From positions 1-34,957 of the forward strand of contig CAZWRK010000038.1 of the NCBI GenBank assembly GCA_964635875.1: a stretch of DNA of 34,957 bases, written 5' to 3'. Each line of letters starts with the position of its first letter. Position 1 is the first letter of the stretch. This DNA comes from CAZWRK01 sp964635875. GTDB taxonomy: Bacteria; Pseudomonadota; Gammaproteobacteria; Burkholderiales; Aquaspirillaceae. Positions 1-7,328 of this stretch are shown here, piece after piece. Below the pieces are notes generated by a model. That model made no database searches and was not told where the DNA came from. It saw only the letters and a list, made by a program, of their open reading frames with translations. The translations under genes were made by a program, and so were the position numbers.

Positions 1-384
1 AGGCAGCAAAGAGCCAGTGCGCGACATTACTTCAACACCGCCACCAATCCCATACTCACAATCGCCCAGCATAATTGCTTGAGCAGTGCTAACAACAGCT
101 TGCAGGCCAGAAGAGCACAAACGGTTCACAGCCATCGCTACCGAGCTCATCGGCAAACCGGCTTGAATAGAAGCCACACGAGCCACGTAGCCATAACGCG
201 AATCGGTCGGAATGCAATTGCCGACGGTCACATATTGAATCGCATCCGGACTGACACCCGCGCGCGCAATTGCGCTTTTCATCACTTGACCGGCCAACTC
301 ATGCGGCTCGATGCCATTTAATGCGCCGCCAAAGCTGCCAACAGCAGAGCGAGTAGCGCTCAATACAAAGACTTCATTTGCCAT
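1..384 (-). CDS. Acetyl-CoA acetyltransferase (thiolase), 5' part only
   Basis: This is the N-terminal 128 residues of a thiolase; the gene runs off the left edge. Thiolases of this type condense two acetyl-CoA to acetoacetyl-CoA or cleave 3-ketoacyl-CoA in the cytoplasm, serving polyhydroxybutyrate synthesis or fatty-acid/ketone-body breakdown. The translation opens MANEVFVLSATRSAVGSFGG, the typical family start, and contains NRLCSSGLQA with the acyl-accepting nucleophile Cys at residue 90. The family is about 390 residues, so roughly two thirds is outside the window, including the second catalytic Cys and the His. The start is supported by AGGAG nine bases upstream of the ATG. The specific paralogue (phaA, atoB or bktB type) cannot be decided from this fragment. 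Confidence 0.93.
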   Translation of the reverse strand, partial: MANEVFVLSATRSAVGSFGGALNGIEPHELAGQVMKSAIARAGVSPDAIQYVTVGNCIPTDSRYGYVARVASIQAGLPMSSVAMAVNRLCSSGLQAVVSTAQAIMLGDCEYGIGGGVEVMSRTGSLLP

Positions 385-715
385 GATAGTGACTCTCCTA
401 ATACGGTATTTTTTATGGTTTATGTAATAAGGCTAGCGTGCCGCCTTAGCCGACATCATAACCATAATGTGTGAAATTCAATAGAACGTTTGGTTTGAAA
501 ATACCAAAATCGGGAGCGGTCTTTGCATCCTCTTCCAGAAAAATAAGGCGGCTATGCTATGCTTGGGTGATGTTTTAATCCGCATTCAAGCCTAGTATTC
601 GCGTGATGAAAACGGATATTTTGGGTGATATCAGGAACAAGTGATCGGGATCGACGCTTGTTAATGTTCACGCGTGCTTTACTCTAGAAAGCCAGTTCTG
701 TCATAGATCGATATT
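385..715. other. Intergenic region between divergent thiolase and ODP module
   Basis: About 330 bases without a convincing gene, between two divergent transcription units, so it should hold both promoters. I see an AT-rich hairpin (TTTGGT at 489-494 pairing with ACCAAA at 503-508) and a nine-base direct repeat TTGGGTGAT at 563-571 and 621-629. I could not identify a confident sigma70 or flagellar sigma28 promoter by eye. No tRNA-like or riboswitch-like fold was recognised. Confidence 0.4.
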
Positions 716-1294
716 ATGCAAAAGACTTTTCCTCTCGCGGTTATCGTTAAGCAGCATCAATCCATTAAACGGGTCGTATTGCTAGCGCACCAAGTTAATT
801 TGTTAGCATTAAACGCGTTGATTTTGGTCAAGCAAAGCAACGGCCGTGCAGCGGGCTTTGGCGTGGTCTCTACTGAATTGTTGAGTTTTAGCTCTGAGCT
901 CAGTAAGCAAATGGCCATTTTAGAAGACTTGGCGCTGGCCTCTGTCAGAAGCGTCAGCGAAGATACCAAACAAGGTCGGTCTCGCACGCTGTTGGCGCGT
1001 GCGCAAAAAAATGGCGCGCCATTAGGCTCCATCATCGCCGCGGTGCAAAGCCGACAGCAAAGTATTCGGAGTGATGTTCAAACCGTCTTTATCCGAATTC
1101 GCAGTGCGATAGAAGATGCTGAATTATTATGCAGAACCGCACAAATTATTGCCTCCACCGCTAAAATTCAGGCGGCTTGGTCGCTTGGCCAAGTCGAGCA
1201 ACTGATGGATCTTGCTTTATCATTTGAAGATTATGCAAACCGCTCACTTTTTGAACTTAATCAACTTGGGCGCACATTCAAGGATTCCGTATGA
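716..1294 (+). CDS. Small soluble protein with degenerate chemoreceptor-tip motif
   Basis: A 192-residue, mostly helical protein with no membrane segment or signal peptide. Residues 26-55 align without gaps to the hairpin tip of methyl-accepting chemotaxis proteins: NLLALNALI (28-36) matches the tip core and GFGVVSTEL (47-55) matches the following GFAVVADEV strand. Using E. coli Tsr as guide, the tip Asn381 is kept (N33), but Glu385, Arg388 and Glu391 are replaced by Leu37, Gln40 and Gly43. Residues 60-190 look like a helical bundle without recognised motifs. The stop overlaps the next start in ATGA, so the two proteins are probably made together. Inference: a cytoplasmic signalling partner of the ODP-like sensor. 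Whether it still contacts CheA or CheW is doubtful given the lost residues. No strong ribosome site precedes the ATG. Confidence 0.7.
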   Translation: MQKTFPLAVIVKQHQSIKRVVLLAHQVNLLALNALILVKQSNGRAAGFGVVSTELLSFSSELSKQMAILEDLALASVRSVSEDTKQGRSRTLLARAQKNGAPLGSIIAAVQSRQQSIRSDVQTVFIRIRSAIEDAELLCRTAQIIASTAKIQAAWSLGQVEQLMDLALSFEDYANRSLFELNQLGRTFKDSV

Positions 1295-2025
1295 AAAAGA
1301 CTTTTCCCTTGTTTGAGGAAGGGGATCACCGATGGCTCGTGATTGCACGCGATCCTGAAAAGCCAAACTACCTGATCGATACCAATGAATATTTGATCTC
1401 CAGCGCGGGTGAGGCTATTTTGTGCGACCCTGGTGGACAAGAGATTTTCCCAGAGGTGTTTACGGCGCTATCAAGTAGCTTTGACCCTCAACGCTTAGTT
1501 GCGCTTTTTGCCAGCCATCAAGATCCTGACATTATTTCTTCTTTGGCATTGTGGCTCGAATTTAAACCAGATTTAAAATGCTATTTATCGCGCCTGTGGA
1601 GCGGATTTGTACCCCATTTTGGGGGAAACAATGAAACTTTTGTTCAATTGGCGGACTCTGGATCAGACATCTTAATCGGAAATATTAAATTAAAAGCCAT
1701 CCCGGCGCATTATCTTCACTCCTCCGGAAATTTCAATTTATACGACCCTAAAGCTAAAATTTTATTTAGTGGCGATATTGGCGCTGCACTCATACCAGAC
1801 AATAGCGGTATTCATGTCACTAATTTTGATAGCCATATTCGTTTCGCAGAAGGTTTCCACCGGCGATGGATGGGCTCTAACGAAGCCAAGAGAATTTGGT
1901 GTGAACGTGTCTCAACTTTAGATATTGATATGTTGTGCCCGCAACATGGTGCGATTTATTCCGGTGCAGATGTACAGCGTTTTATCAATTGGTTTGATGA
2001 ATTAAGAGTGGGTATCCTTTCTTAA
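1291..2025 (+). CDS. ODP-like di-iron metallo-beta-lactamase-fold protein (putative O2 sensor)
   Basis: A 244-residue stand-alone beta-lactamase-fold protein related to the di-iron domain of flavodiiron proteins. The ligand ladder is visible: H76-x-D78-x-D80, H143, D162 and H219. Spacing between the later ligands (H143 to D162, 19 residues) equals that of flavodiiron proteins, but the usual Glu is Asp (D78) and the His after the third ligand is Ile (I81). There is no flavodoxin or rubredoxin domain, so it is unlikely to be a complete O2/NO reductase. This matches the ODP (oxygen-binding di-iron protein) type described from Treponema denticola chemotaxis, where it acts as an O2/iron sensor. 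Translation is coupled to the preceding chemoreceptor-tip-like gene by a 4-base overlap. Its first codons are strikingly like those of that gene (MKKTFPL versus MQKTFPL). Function as sensor is inferred. Confidence 0.78.
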   Translation: MKKTFPLFEEGDHRWLVIARDPEKPNYLIDTNEYLISSAGEAILCDPGGQEIFPEVFTALSSSFDPQRLVALFASHQDPDIISSLALWLEFKPDLKCYLSRLWSGFVPHFGGNNETFVQLADSGSDILIGNIKLKAIPAHYLHSSGNFNLYDPKAKILFSGDIGAALIPDNSGIHVTNFDSHIRFAEGFHRRWMGSNEAKRIWCERVSTLDIDMLCPQHGAIYSGADVQRFINWFDELRVGILS

Positions 2026-2043
2026 ACACAACAACATCCCGAC

Positions 2044-2080
2044 AAAAGGCCGAGTATTTTTACAATACTCGGCCTTTTAT
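2044..2080 (+). terminator. Rho-independent terminator after ODP-like gene
   Basis: A perfect 15-bp stem, AAAAGGCCGAGTATT at 2044-2058 and its complement at 2064-2078, closes over a 5-base loop. The stem ends in a run of T, and the mirrored A run makes it able to work on both strands. It lies 19 bases after the ODP-like stop and separates that pair from the chemoreceptor gene downstream. Confidence 0.92.
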
Positions 2081-2336
2081 TTTGGTAAAAAACAGGCTCG
2101 CCAATACAGCACAAGTATAAAAAACATGCTATTTTTATGCTGTTGTCGCATGAGGATCAGCTTATGTAGCAGCACCCATTCAGGGCGTGTACTTTGTGAT
2201 GTACAAGCTCAATTTAATCGAGTTGCGAGACCAATACTCGCCACACAAGCACACATTCGCCCCCACGAGGACGGCGTTTATCTTATTCGACATGGTGATA
2301 AACGCTATTTTTCAAAAAATACTCAAAAGGAAAACC
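2081..2336. other. Upstream region of chemoreceptor gene
   Basis: About 255 bases between the terminator and the chemoreceptor start. The reading frame of the chemoreceptor stays open upstream to 2187, but the region does not look coding and the better start is at 2337. An interrupted inverted repeat, TGTAC at 2188-2192 and GTACA at 2201-2205, could be a protein site. No confident promoter was identified. Confidence 0.35.
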
Positions 2337-4379
2337 ATGTTTACTCGCTTAAAGCATCTCTCCATTACGCGACAGATTATCCTTTCTGCACTCGTTGTTC
2401 TTGGTGTTGTTTTTACGGCATTGACGATTGCTGTTTCCATGCTGAGTCAACAATCGGCACAAGCTGCAGCGGAGAAAACGCTCATTGAAGATGCTGACTT
2501 GATGCGAGACATGCTAGACAGTTATTTTGAAAATATCCGTGTCCGCAGTGTGCGCCAAGGTAATTTTTTCGAAAATTGGCTGGGAGGGGCGATCAAAATA
2601 GACCCCGAAGTCATAAAAACAGGGGAATTAGAACTTCCTATTTTAAAATCTGGCGAAAATATTTTAAATTCTAACCAAACTATCCTAAAAAAGTTCAAAG
2701 ATTTAACAGGAGATGAAGCAGCAATTATCCTGATCAAGGATGGAAAAGTATATCGTGCAGCAACGCTACTTAAGAAAAATGATGTGTATCGAGATGGCTC
2801 CATTATTCCAGATAAGGACCCCGTAAGCCAAGCTATTACTAAAGGCCAAGATTACACGGGTCTCGTTGTTAGAAACGGAAAATACTATTTCAGCAATGTG
2901 AAAGTAATTAAAGACAATGCAGGTAAACCCTTTGCAGCGTTATCCGTTAGAATTTCTTTAGAAGATGAATTACAACAAATTAGAGCATTATTTGGAAATA
3001 AAAAAATTGGTGAAACAGGCTATGCATTCATTATTAACCCAAGCCTAGAAGAAAAAGATATTGGCGAATTTGTTCTTCATCCAAAATTCCAAGGAAAAAC
3101 TATTGCAGAAGCCATCACAGATCTGCCAACAAAACAAGCGCTCCAAAACATCTTAGCCAGCAAAAAAGGAATTACCCATTACCCTCTTGCAGATTCCACA
3201 GGACAATTAAGAGAAAAAATTGTTTCTATTTCGACATCTGAAAAATGGCATTGGACGATTGTGCTAGGAACATGGCACGATGAATTTATGAAAGATTCAA
3301 TCAAGCTTCGAAATACCATGTTTATGATTGATCTAATTTCTGCGCTCATCGTATGTGCTTCTATTTTCATGATTGTTCATAATCGACTCAAACCTTTATC
3401 CAGCGTTGTCGATGCGGTCAGTGATATTGGCGCAGGTAATTTAAAAATTACGGTTGAAAATGCGAATGCCCAAAGTCAAAACGAAGTCTTCCGATTAGGC
3501 GCGGCCCTGAATCAAACCGTCGAAAATGTTCGAACCCTCGTATATGAGGCGAATCAGTCCGCAAACAAAATTGTGCACTCTGCGGATGACCTGCAAAGTA
3601 CCGCCCTCAAGGTATTAGATAGCTCGTCTCATCAAGCATCCGCCGCCGCCAAAATGGCGGCAGCAGTAGAGCAGATGACCGGGAGCATTTCCCAAGTTGC
3701 CAATAGCGCAGATCATGCCGTGGCAATTAGTGCAGAAGCCCGCTCCACGACACAGGAAGGGCGCGCAGTTGTTCAGCACTCCGTGCATGACATGGAATAC
3801 ATCGCAGGGGAAATTCAGGATTCTGCAGATTTGGTGCTTTCCCTTGGCGAGCGCTCTCGGCAGGTCTCCAGCATTGTAGAAATGATCCGCGAGGTCGCAG
3901 ACCAAACCAACCTATTGGCCTTAAACGCAGCGATCGAAGCCGCCCGCGCCGGAGAACAAGGACGTGGCTTTGCCGTGGTGGCAGACGAGGTTCGCAAGCT
4001 CGCAGAACGGACGGCGCTTTCTACACAAGAAATCACCAGTACAATTCAAGCTATTGTTCAAGAAACACATCTGGCGGCAGAACGTATGCAAGAAGTGCGG
4101 GAACGCGTCAGTAATGGGGTCGAATCCGCACAACAAGCCGGCGTTAAACTGGCGCTTATTGACGAAAAAACCAGTGGGGTCGTTCAAGTCGTAGAAGCGA
4201 TTGCAGGCTGTATGCAAGAGCAAAGCGACAGCAGCCAATCTATCGCAAATAGTGTCAGTGAAATTGTGCAAATGGCCGAAGATAATGCGAGTGCGGCCGA
4301 GGTCAATAAAAACTCGGCTGGCGTCTTACAACAAGTCTCTGCCGAACTACAAACTGCGTTAGGTCGTTTCAAAATTTAA
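2337..4379 (+). CDS. Methyl-accepting chemotaxis protein with Cache ligand domain
   Basis: A 680-residue transmembrane chemoreceptor. Order: cytoplasmic N-tip, membrane helix about 13-36, a large periplasmic region (about 37-325) that resembles the Cache_3-Cache_2 fusion type, second membrane helix about 328-347, HAMP linker, and the signalling coiled coil. The conserved tip ADQTNLLALNAAIEAARAGE followed by GRGFAVVADEVRKLAERT is intact, with all Glu and Arg contacts to CheA/CheW present. The C-terminus ends GRFKI, without the NWETF-type tether for CheR/CheB. The ATG is chosen because AAAGGAAAA lies just before it and the protein then starts directly with a normal receptor N-terminus; the open frame extends upstream to 2187. 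The ligand cannot be told from sequence; small organic acids are common for this class. Confidence 0.93.
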   Translation: MFTRLKHLSITRQIILSALVVLGVVFTALTIAVSMLSQQSAQAAAEKTLIEDADLMRDMLDSYFENIRVRSVRQGNFFENWLGGAIKIDPEVIKTGELELPILKSGENILNSNQTILKKFKDLTGDEAAIILIKDGKVYRAATLLKKNDVYRDGSIIPDKDPVSQAITKGQDYTGLVVRNGKYYFSNVKVIKDNAGKPFAALSVRISLEDELQQIRALFGNKKIGETGYAFIINPSLEEKDIGEFVLHPKFQGKTIAEAITDLPTKQALQNILASKKGITHYPLADSTGQLREKIVSISTSEKWHWTIVLGTWHDEFMKDSIKLRNTMFMIDLISALIVCASIFMIVHNRLKPLSSVVDAVSDIGAGNLKITVENANAQSQNEVFRLGAALNQTVENVRTLVYEANQSANKIVHSADDLQSTALKVLDSSSHQASAAAKMAAAVEQMTGSISQVANSADHAVAISAEARSTTQEGRAVVQHSVHDMEYIAGEIQDSADLVLSLGERSRQVSSIVEMIREVADQTNLLALNAAIEAARAGEQGRGFAVVADEVRKLAERTALSTQEITSTIQAIVQETHLAAERMQEVRERVSNGVESAQQAGVKLALIDEKTSGVVQVVEAIAGCMQEQSDSSQSIANSVSEIVQMAEDNASAAEVNKNSAGVLQQVSAELQTALGRFKI

Positions 4380-4389
4380 GCTTGAAGCG

Positions 4390-4417
4390 GGGTGCCGGCA
4401 AATCAAAGTCGGCGCCC
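4390..4417. terminator. Possible weak terminator hairpin between convergent genes
   Basis: GGGTGCCG at 4390-4397 can pair with CGGCGCCC at 4410-4417 (eight pairs, one G-U) over a 12-base loop. It lies between the convergent chemoreceptor and cytidylyltransferase genes, but no T run follows on either strand, so termination here is uncertain. Confidence 0.35.
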
Positions 4418-4419
4418 AA

Positions 4420-4851
4420 TTAAGCCTGACGGTTTGCAATACGCTGCTTGATCATGGAACTAGAAATATTCTGCGTATAAGGCAACCAAATAATTTCTAC
4501 TCCATGCGCCAATAATAATGGCCCCAGCCGCGCCCAGCGCGCACTCCCCGCCCAGTCATCACTGACAAAAAAGCAATTGATCTGCCAGTTTTTAATCCAC
4601 TCAAGAGCCGGAGCCGTGTTGTCTAGACCCACGTCAAATAGACAACTTTCATCGGTATATCGAACACCATCGACCATTTCCTGGCGTTGCAACTGATCAA
4701 TCACCGGCTGTTTATTTTTTGAAATAGCCACAATTCGATCAGAACCAATACCGACCTTAAGATAATCACACTGGCTTTTACAATTTTTTAAAAAACGTAA
4801 ATGCCCGACATGAATCAAATCAAATACCCCAATCGTTCCACCGATACGCAT
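4420..4851 (-). CDS. Cytidylyltransferase-like nucleotidyltransferase (TagD/GCT type)
   Basis: A 143-residue protein of the nucleotidyltransferase alpha/beta phosphodiesterase superfamily. It shows the signature GTIGVFDLIHVGHLRFL with the catalytic HxGH (H14, G16, H17) and a C-terminal ISSSMIKQR equivalent to the ISSTxI(K/R) nucleotide-binding motif. Length fits glycerol-3-phosphate or choline/ethanolamine-phosphate cytidylyltransferases (about 130-150 residues), which make CDP-activated alcohols. It follows a LicD-like gene by 12 bases in the same direction, with GAGG before the ATG, so the two likely form an operon for charging and transferring a phospho-alcohol to a glycan. The actual substrate (glycerol-P, phosphocholine or a sugar phosphate) is not determinable here. 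Confidence 0.8.
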   Translation of the reverse strand: MRIGGTIGVFDLIHVGHLRFLKNCKSQCDYLKVGIGSDRIVAISKNKQPVIDQLQRQEMVDGVRYTDESCLFDVGLDNTAPALEWIKNWQINCFFVSDDWAGSARWARLGPLLLAHGVEIIWLPYTQNISSSMIKQRIANRQA

Positions 4852-4863
4852 CGCAACCTCTTT

Positions 4864-5820
4864 TCAAATTACAACGGCACTTTTAAGCATCGCAACCACT
4901 GCATCATGCGGGTCGAGCCGTTCTAAAATTCGCAGTTGGCGCGCAAAACGATCCCGTTGGCCGTGCGTCCACGCCTCCAGTAAGCGTAAATATCCCCACG
5001 CGTGCGTAAAATCGTTATGCGCAACCAAGGCGGGCGTTCCCAAAATAGAATCAAAATCCGGATCAGGTTCACGCCAATGCGGCCCATACAACTCACTTAA
5101 AATGGTTTCTGGGTGCAATATATGCCAATAAGGCCCGTGCGGGCTGCTGACCTGATGCAATTGCACCTCTGAAAAGTGCAGTAACCGACCCTGTTCCCGC
5201 GGCAGCCCTCGCGGCCACCAACCTCCAATCATACGATGGTGCTGGCTGTCGAAATCATAGCCAAAGAGATCCAGCGTCACGATATGTTCTGGATGAAAAA
5301 ATGCGCGAAAATTTACCGCATCGACACCCAGCCATACCGGCTTCCAGCCCAACTGCAACAAAACCTGTGCAATTCGATCAAAAAAGTTAATCGGGCATGC
5401 AATATCAACATCTTTATCGAAAGGCAGCAAATGACCTTCCCGCGTCAGCCCAAGCAATGTTCCCGCACACGGAAATGCCACTAAACCCTGTGCAGTTAAC
5501 GTGGCTAAAACCTTTTCAAGTGTTGCCCGCGCGACATGAATATCCAGCTTTTGCGGGTGTAATTTGCGGGACTCTGGCCAAGACAAACTGGGTAGCCGTG
5601 CCAAGGTTTGCGAAGCGCTTTCGATCGCATCGGTAAAATGATTTTGGCGAACCTGCGCAAGCCCCAAACATAAGCCAAGCGTAATCCCCCATACATCTGA
5701 CCCTGCGACCGGCGTAGCCTTGAGCTGCGCAAGCGCCATCGAAAACTTGTGCTCTGCCTCCGCAGCAGACCGCTCGAGTTCAACTTGTGCCTGTTGAATC
5801 AGGAGGGGAATCGAAGTCAT
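4864..5820 (-). CDS. LicD/fukutin-like phosphotransferase family protein
   Basis: A 318-residue protein. Residues 1-90 are helical, possibly TPR-like. Residues 115-140 contain AGTLLGLTREGHLLPFDKDV followed by DIA, the LicD/fukutin nucleotidyltransferase-fold motif, with the metal-binding Asp triad D135-x-D137-x-D139. The end of the core carries LYGPHWREPDPDFDS, also typical. LicD transfers phosphocholine from CDP-choline to glycans; relatives transfer ribitol- or glycerol-phosphate. The neighbouring cytidylyltransferase gene fits a donor-supplying role. I chose the ATG at 5820. An upstream ATG at 5841 and a GTG at 5916 are in frame but have no clear ribosome site, and the extra N-terminus does not look conserved. 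Cytoplasmic location is expected since no signal peptide or membrane helix is seen. Confidence 0.75.
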   Translation of the reverse strand: MTSIPLLIQQAQVELERSAAEAEHKFSMALAQLKATPVAGSDVWGITLGLCLGLAQVRQNHFTDAIESASQTLARLPSLSWPESRKLHPQKLDIHVARATLEKVLATLTAQGLVAFPCAGTLLGLTREGHLLPFDKDVDIACPINFFDRIAQVLLQLGWKPVWLGVDAVNFRAFFHPEHIVTLDLFGYDFDSQHHRMIGGWWPRGLPREQGRLLHFSEVQLHQVSSPHGPYWHILHPETILSELYGPHWREPDPDFDSILGTPALVAHNDFTHAWGYLRLLEAWTHGQRDRFARQLRILERLDPHDAVVAMLKSAVVI

Positions 5821-5921
5821 ATCCGTCTCGCTCTCTTTCATAAAATGTCGAGCCACAATAACAGGATCTGATCGTTTTCCCGTACCATGCTTCCCTTTAT
5901 TGCGTACCGAACTCACTTTCT

Positions 5922-7328
5922 ATGTTGCTTGATAAGCCCTTTGTGGTTGTGGATCTGGAGGCGACCGGTGGCGATATGGCGCATGACCGTATCACCGAAA
6001 TCGCCATTATTGAGGTCTGTGGAGACCGCATCCAGCGTTGGTCGAGTTTGGTCAACCCTCAGCACGCCATTCCGCCCTTTGTCCAAAATATGACCGGCAT
6101 TTCTCAGGAGATGGTCTCTCAGGCCCCCTGTTTCGCCGACATTGCCGACGAAGTGTATCAGCGCCTAGAAGGGCGTTTATTGGTCGCGCACAACGCACGA
6201 TTTGATTACGGCATTCTCAAAAATGAATTTCGGCGGCAGCAAAAACGCTTTCAAACCCGCACCCTCTGCACCGTCAAACTGTCGCGGCGTCTATTTCCTG
6301 AAGAAAAAAAGCATAATTTAGATAGCGTGATGGCACGCGCCAATGTGTCCTGCTCCGCCCGCCACCGTGCCCTAGGCGATGCCGAAGGCTTGCTAGCTTT
6401 TGTGCAACATTTGCGAGCCACGATTCCCGCAAACGCGCTTGAGCAACACCTCCGCGCACTGTCTTCACACAGCGCATTACCGCCCAGTGTTGACCCTGAT
6501 TTAGCCGACGAATTGCCCGAAACCCACGGTATATATACGTTCTACGATGAAAACGATGCTGTACTGCTCATCCATGCGGCTAAAAACATCCGCCAAAGCA
6601 TCATGGCGCATTTCAAATCAGAGCAACAAGACAGCAAATCTCAACGCCTTGCGCAACAAGTTCGGCGCATTCAATGGCAAGAAAGCTTAGGTGAGTTTGG
6701 CGCGCGTTTACTCGAAGGGCAGGCCATTCAAGCCCATCCCCCTCGTTACCCTAGCCACGGCAAGACCAGTGGCGCGATGTGCTCAATTCAGTTATTCAAA
6801 GACGCACAAGGCTATTTACGCCCACAGATCACCTCAGCGCCCACTTTCGACGCCATCCAAAATGCCCCGCTGTTTGGGCTGTTTTATGGTGCCCGTGACG
6901 CCAAAAAAACATTAAGCCAACGCAGCAAAACCCATGCGCTTTGCCAACGGTTATTAGGCATTGAACGCGTCACCGGCCGCTTAGGAAGCCCTTGCCCTGC
7001 ACGTCCACACGCCTGCTTAGGCGCATGTGAGCACCAAGAATCAGCCGCAGACCACAATGCCCGCCTTCTCGCCAGTCTTGCCCCCCTGCAACTGGCACCG
7101 TGGCCTTTTTCCGGCGCGATCGAAATCTCCGAACACGACGATCTCTCCGGCCGCATCGTTCGGCATTATTTTGATCAATGGGCGTATTTAGGACAGGACG
7201 ATCAACCGCGCCAAAAACCGCTCTACTTTGACTTTGCGAGCTATCGCCTTTTACAGCACCAGTTCAAACATCCCTTGGCAGGAACGCACACTCGGCCGCT
7301 CAATTCTTCATGTGGGCTGGGCGCGTAG
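5922..7328 (+). CDS. DnaQ-like 3'-5' exonuclease fused to degenerate GIY-YIG (Cho-like) domain
   Basis: A 468-residue fusion. Residues 5-165 form a DEDDh exonuclease like the DNA polymerase III epsilon subunit, with all five catalytic residues seen: D11, E13, D95, H148 and D153. From about 198 a UvrC/Cho-type N-terminal domain follows: GIY at 203-205 and NIRQSI around 222-227, then the conserved C-terminal Cho-like tail including CPARPHACLGAC. In intact GIY-YIG enzymes the second motif is YIGKS; here it is LIHAA (216-220), so the Tyr and Gly are lost while the Arg (R224) remains. The protein is thus likely an active exonuclease whose nicking domain is dead or only binds DNA. Such fusions occur widely in proteobacteria and are thought to act in DNA repair. 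The 3' end overlaps the convergent LysR gene by 21 bases. Confidence 0.87.
   Translation: MLLDKPFVVVDLEATGGDMAHDRITEIAIIEVCGDRIQRWSSLVNPQHAIPPFVQNMTGISQEMVSQAPCFADIADEVYQRLEGRLLVAHNARFDYGILKNEFRRQQKRFQTRTLCTVKLSRRLFPEEKKHNLDSVMARANVSCSARHRALGDAEGLLAFVQHLRATIPANALEQHLRALSSHSALPPSVDPDLADELPETHGIYTFYDENDAVLLIHAAKNIRQSIMAHFKSEQQDSKSQRLAQQVRRIQWQESLGEFGARLLEGQAIQAHPPRYPSHGKTSGAMCSIQLFKDAQGYLRPQITSAPTFDAIQNAPLFGLFYGARDAKKTLSQRSKTHALCQRLLGIERVTGRLGSPCPARPHACLGACEHQESAADHNARLLASLAPLQLAPWPFSGAIEISEHDDLSGRIVRHYFDQWAYLGQDDQPRQKPLYFDFASYRLLQHQFKHPLAGTHTRPLNSSCGLGA

Noticed and set aside
1291..2025. Complete flavodiiron NO/O2 reductase
   Set aside because: The protein has only the beta-lactamase-like part; no flavodoxin domain or neighbouring flavodoxin/rubredoxin gene is present.
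2126..2488. 120-residue plus-strand open frame overlapping the chemoreceptor start
   Set aside because: It overlaps the chemoreceptor gene in another frame, starts in the leader region, and its composition shows no family features.
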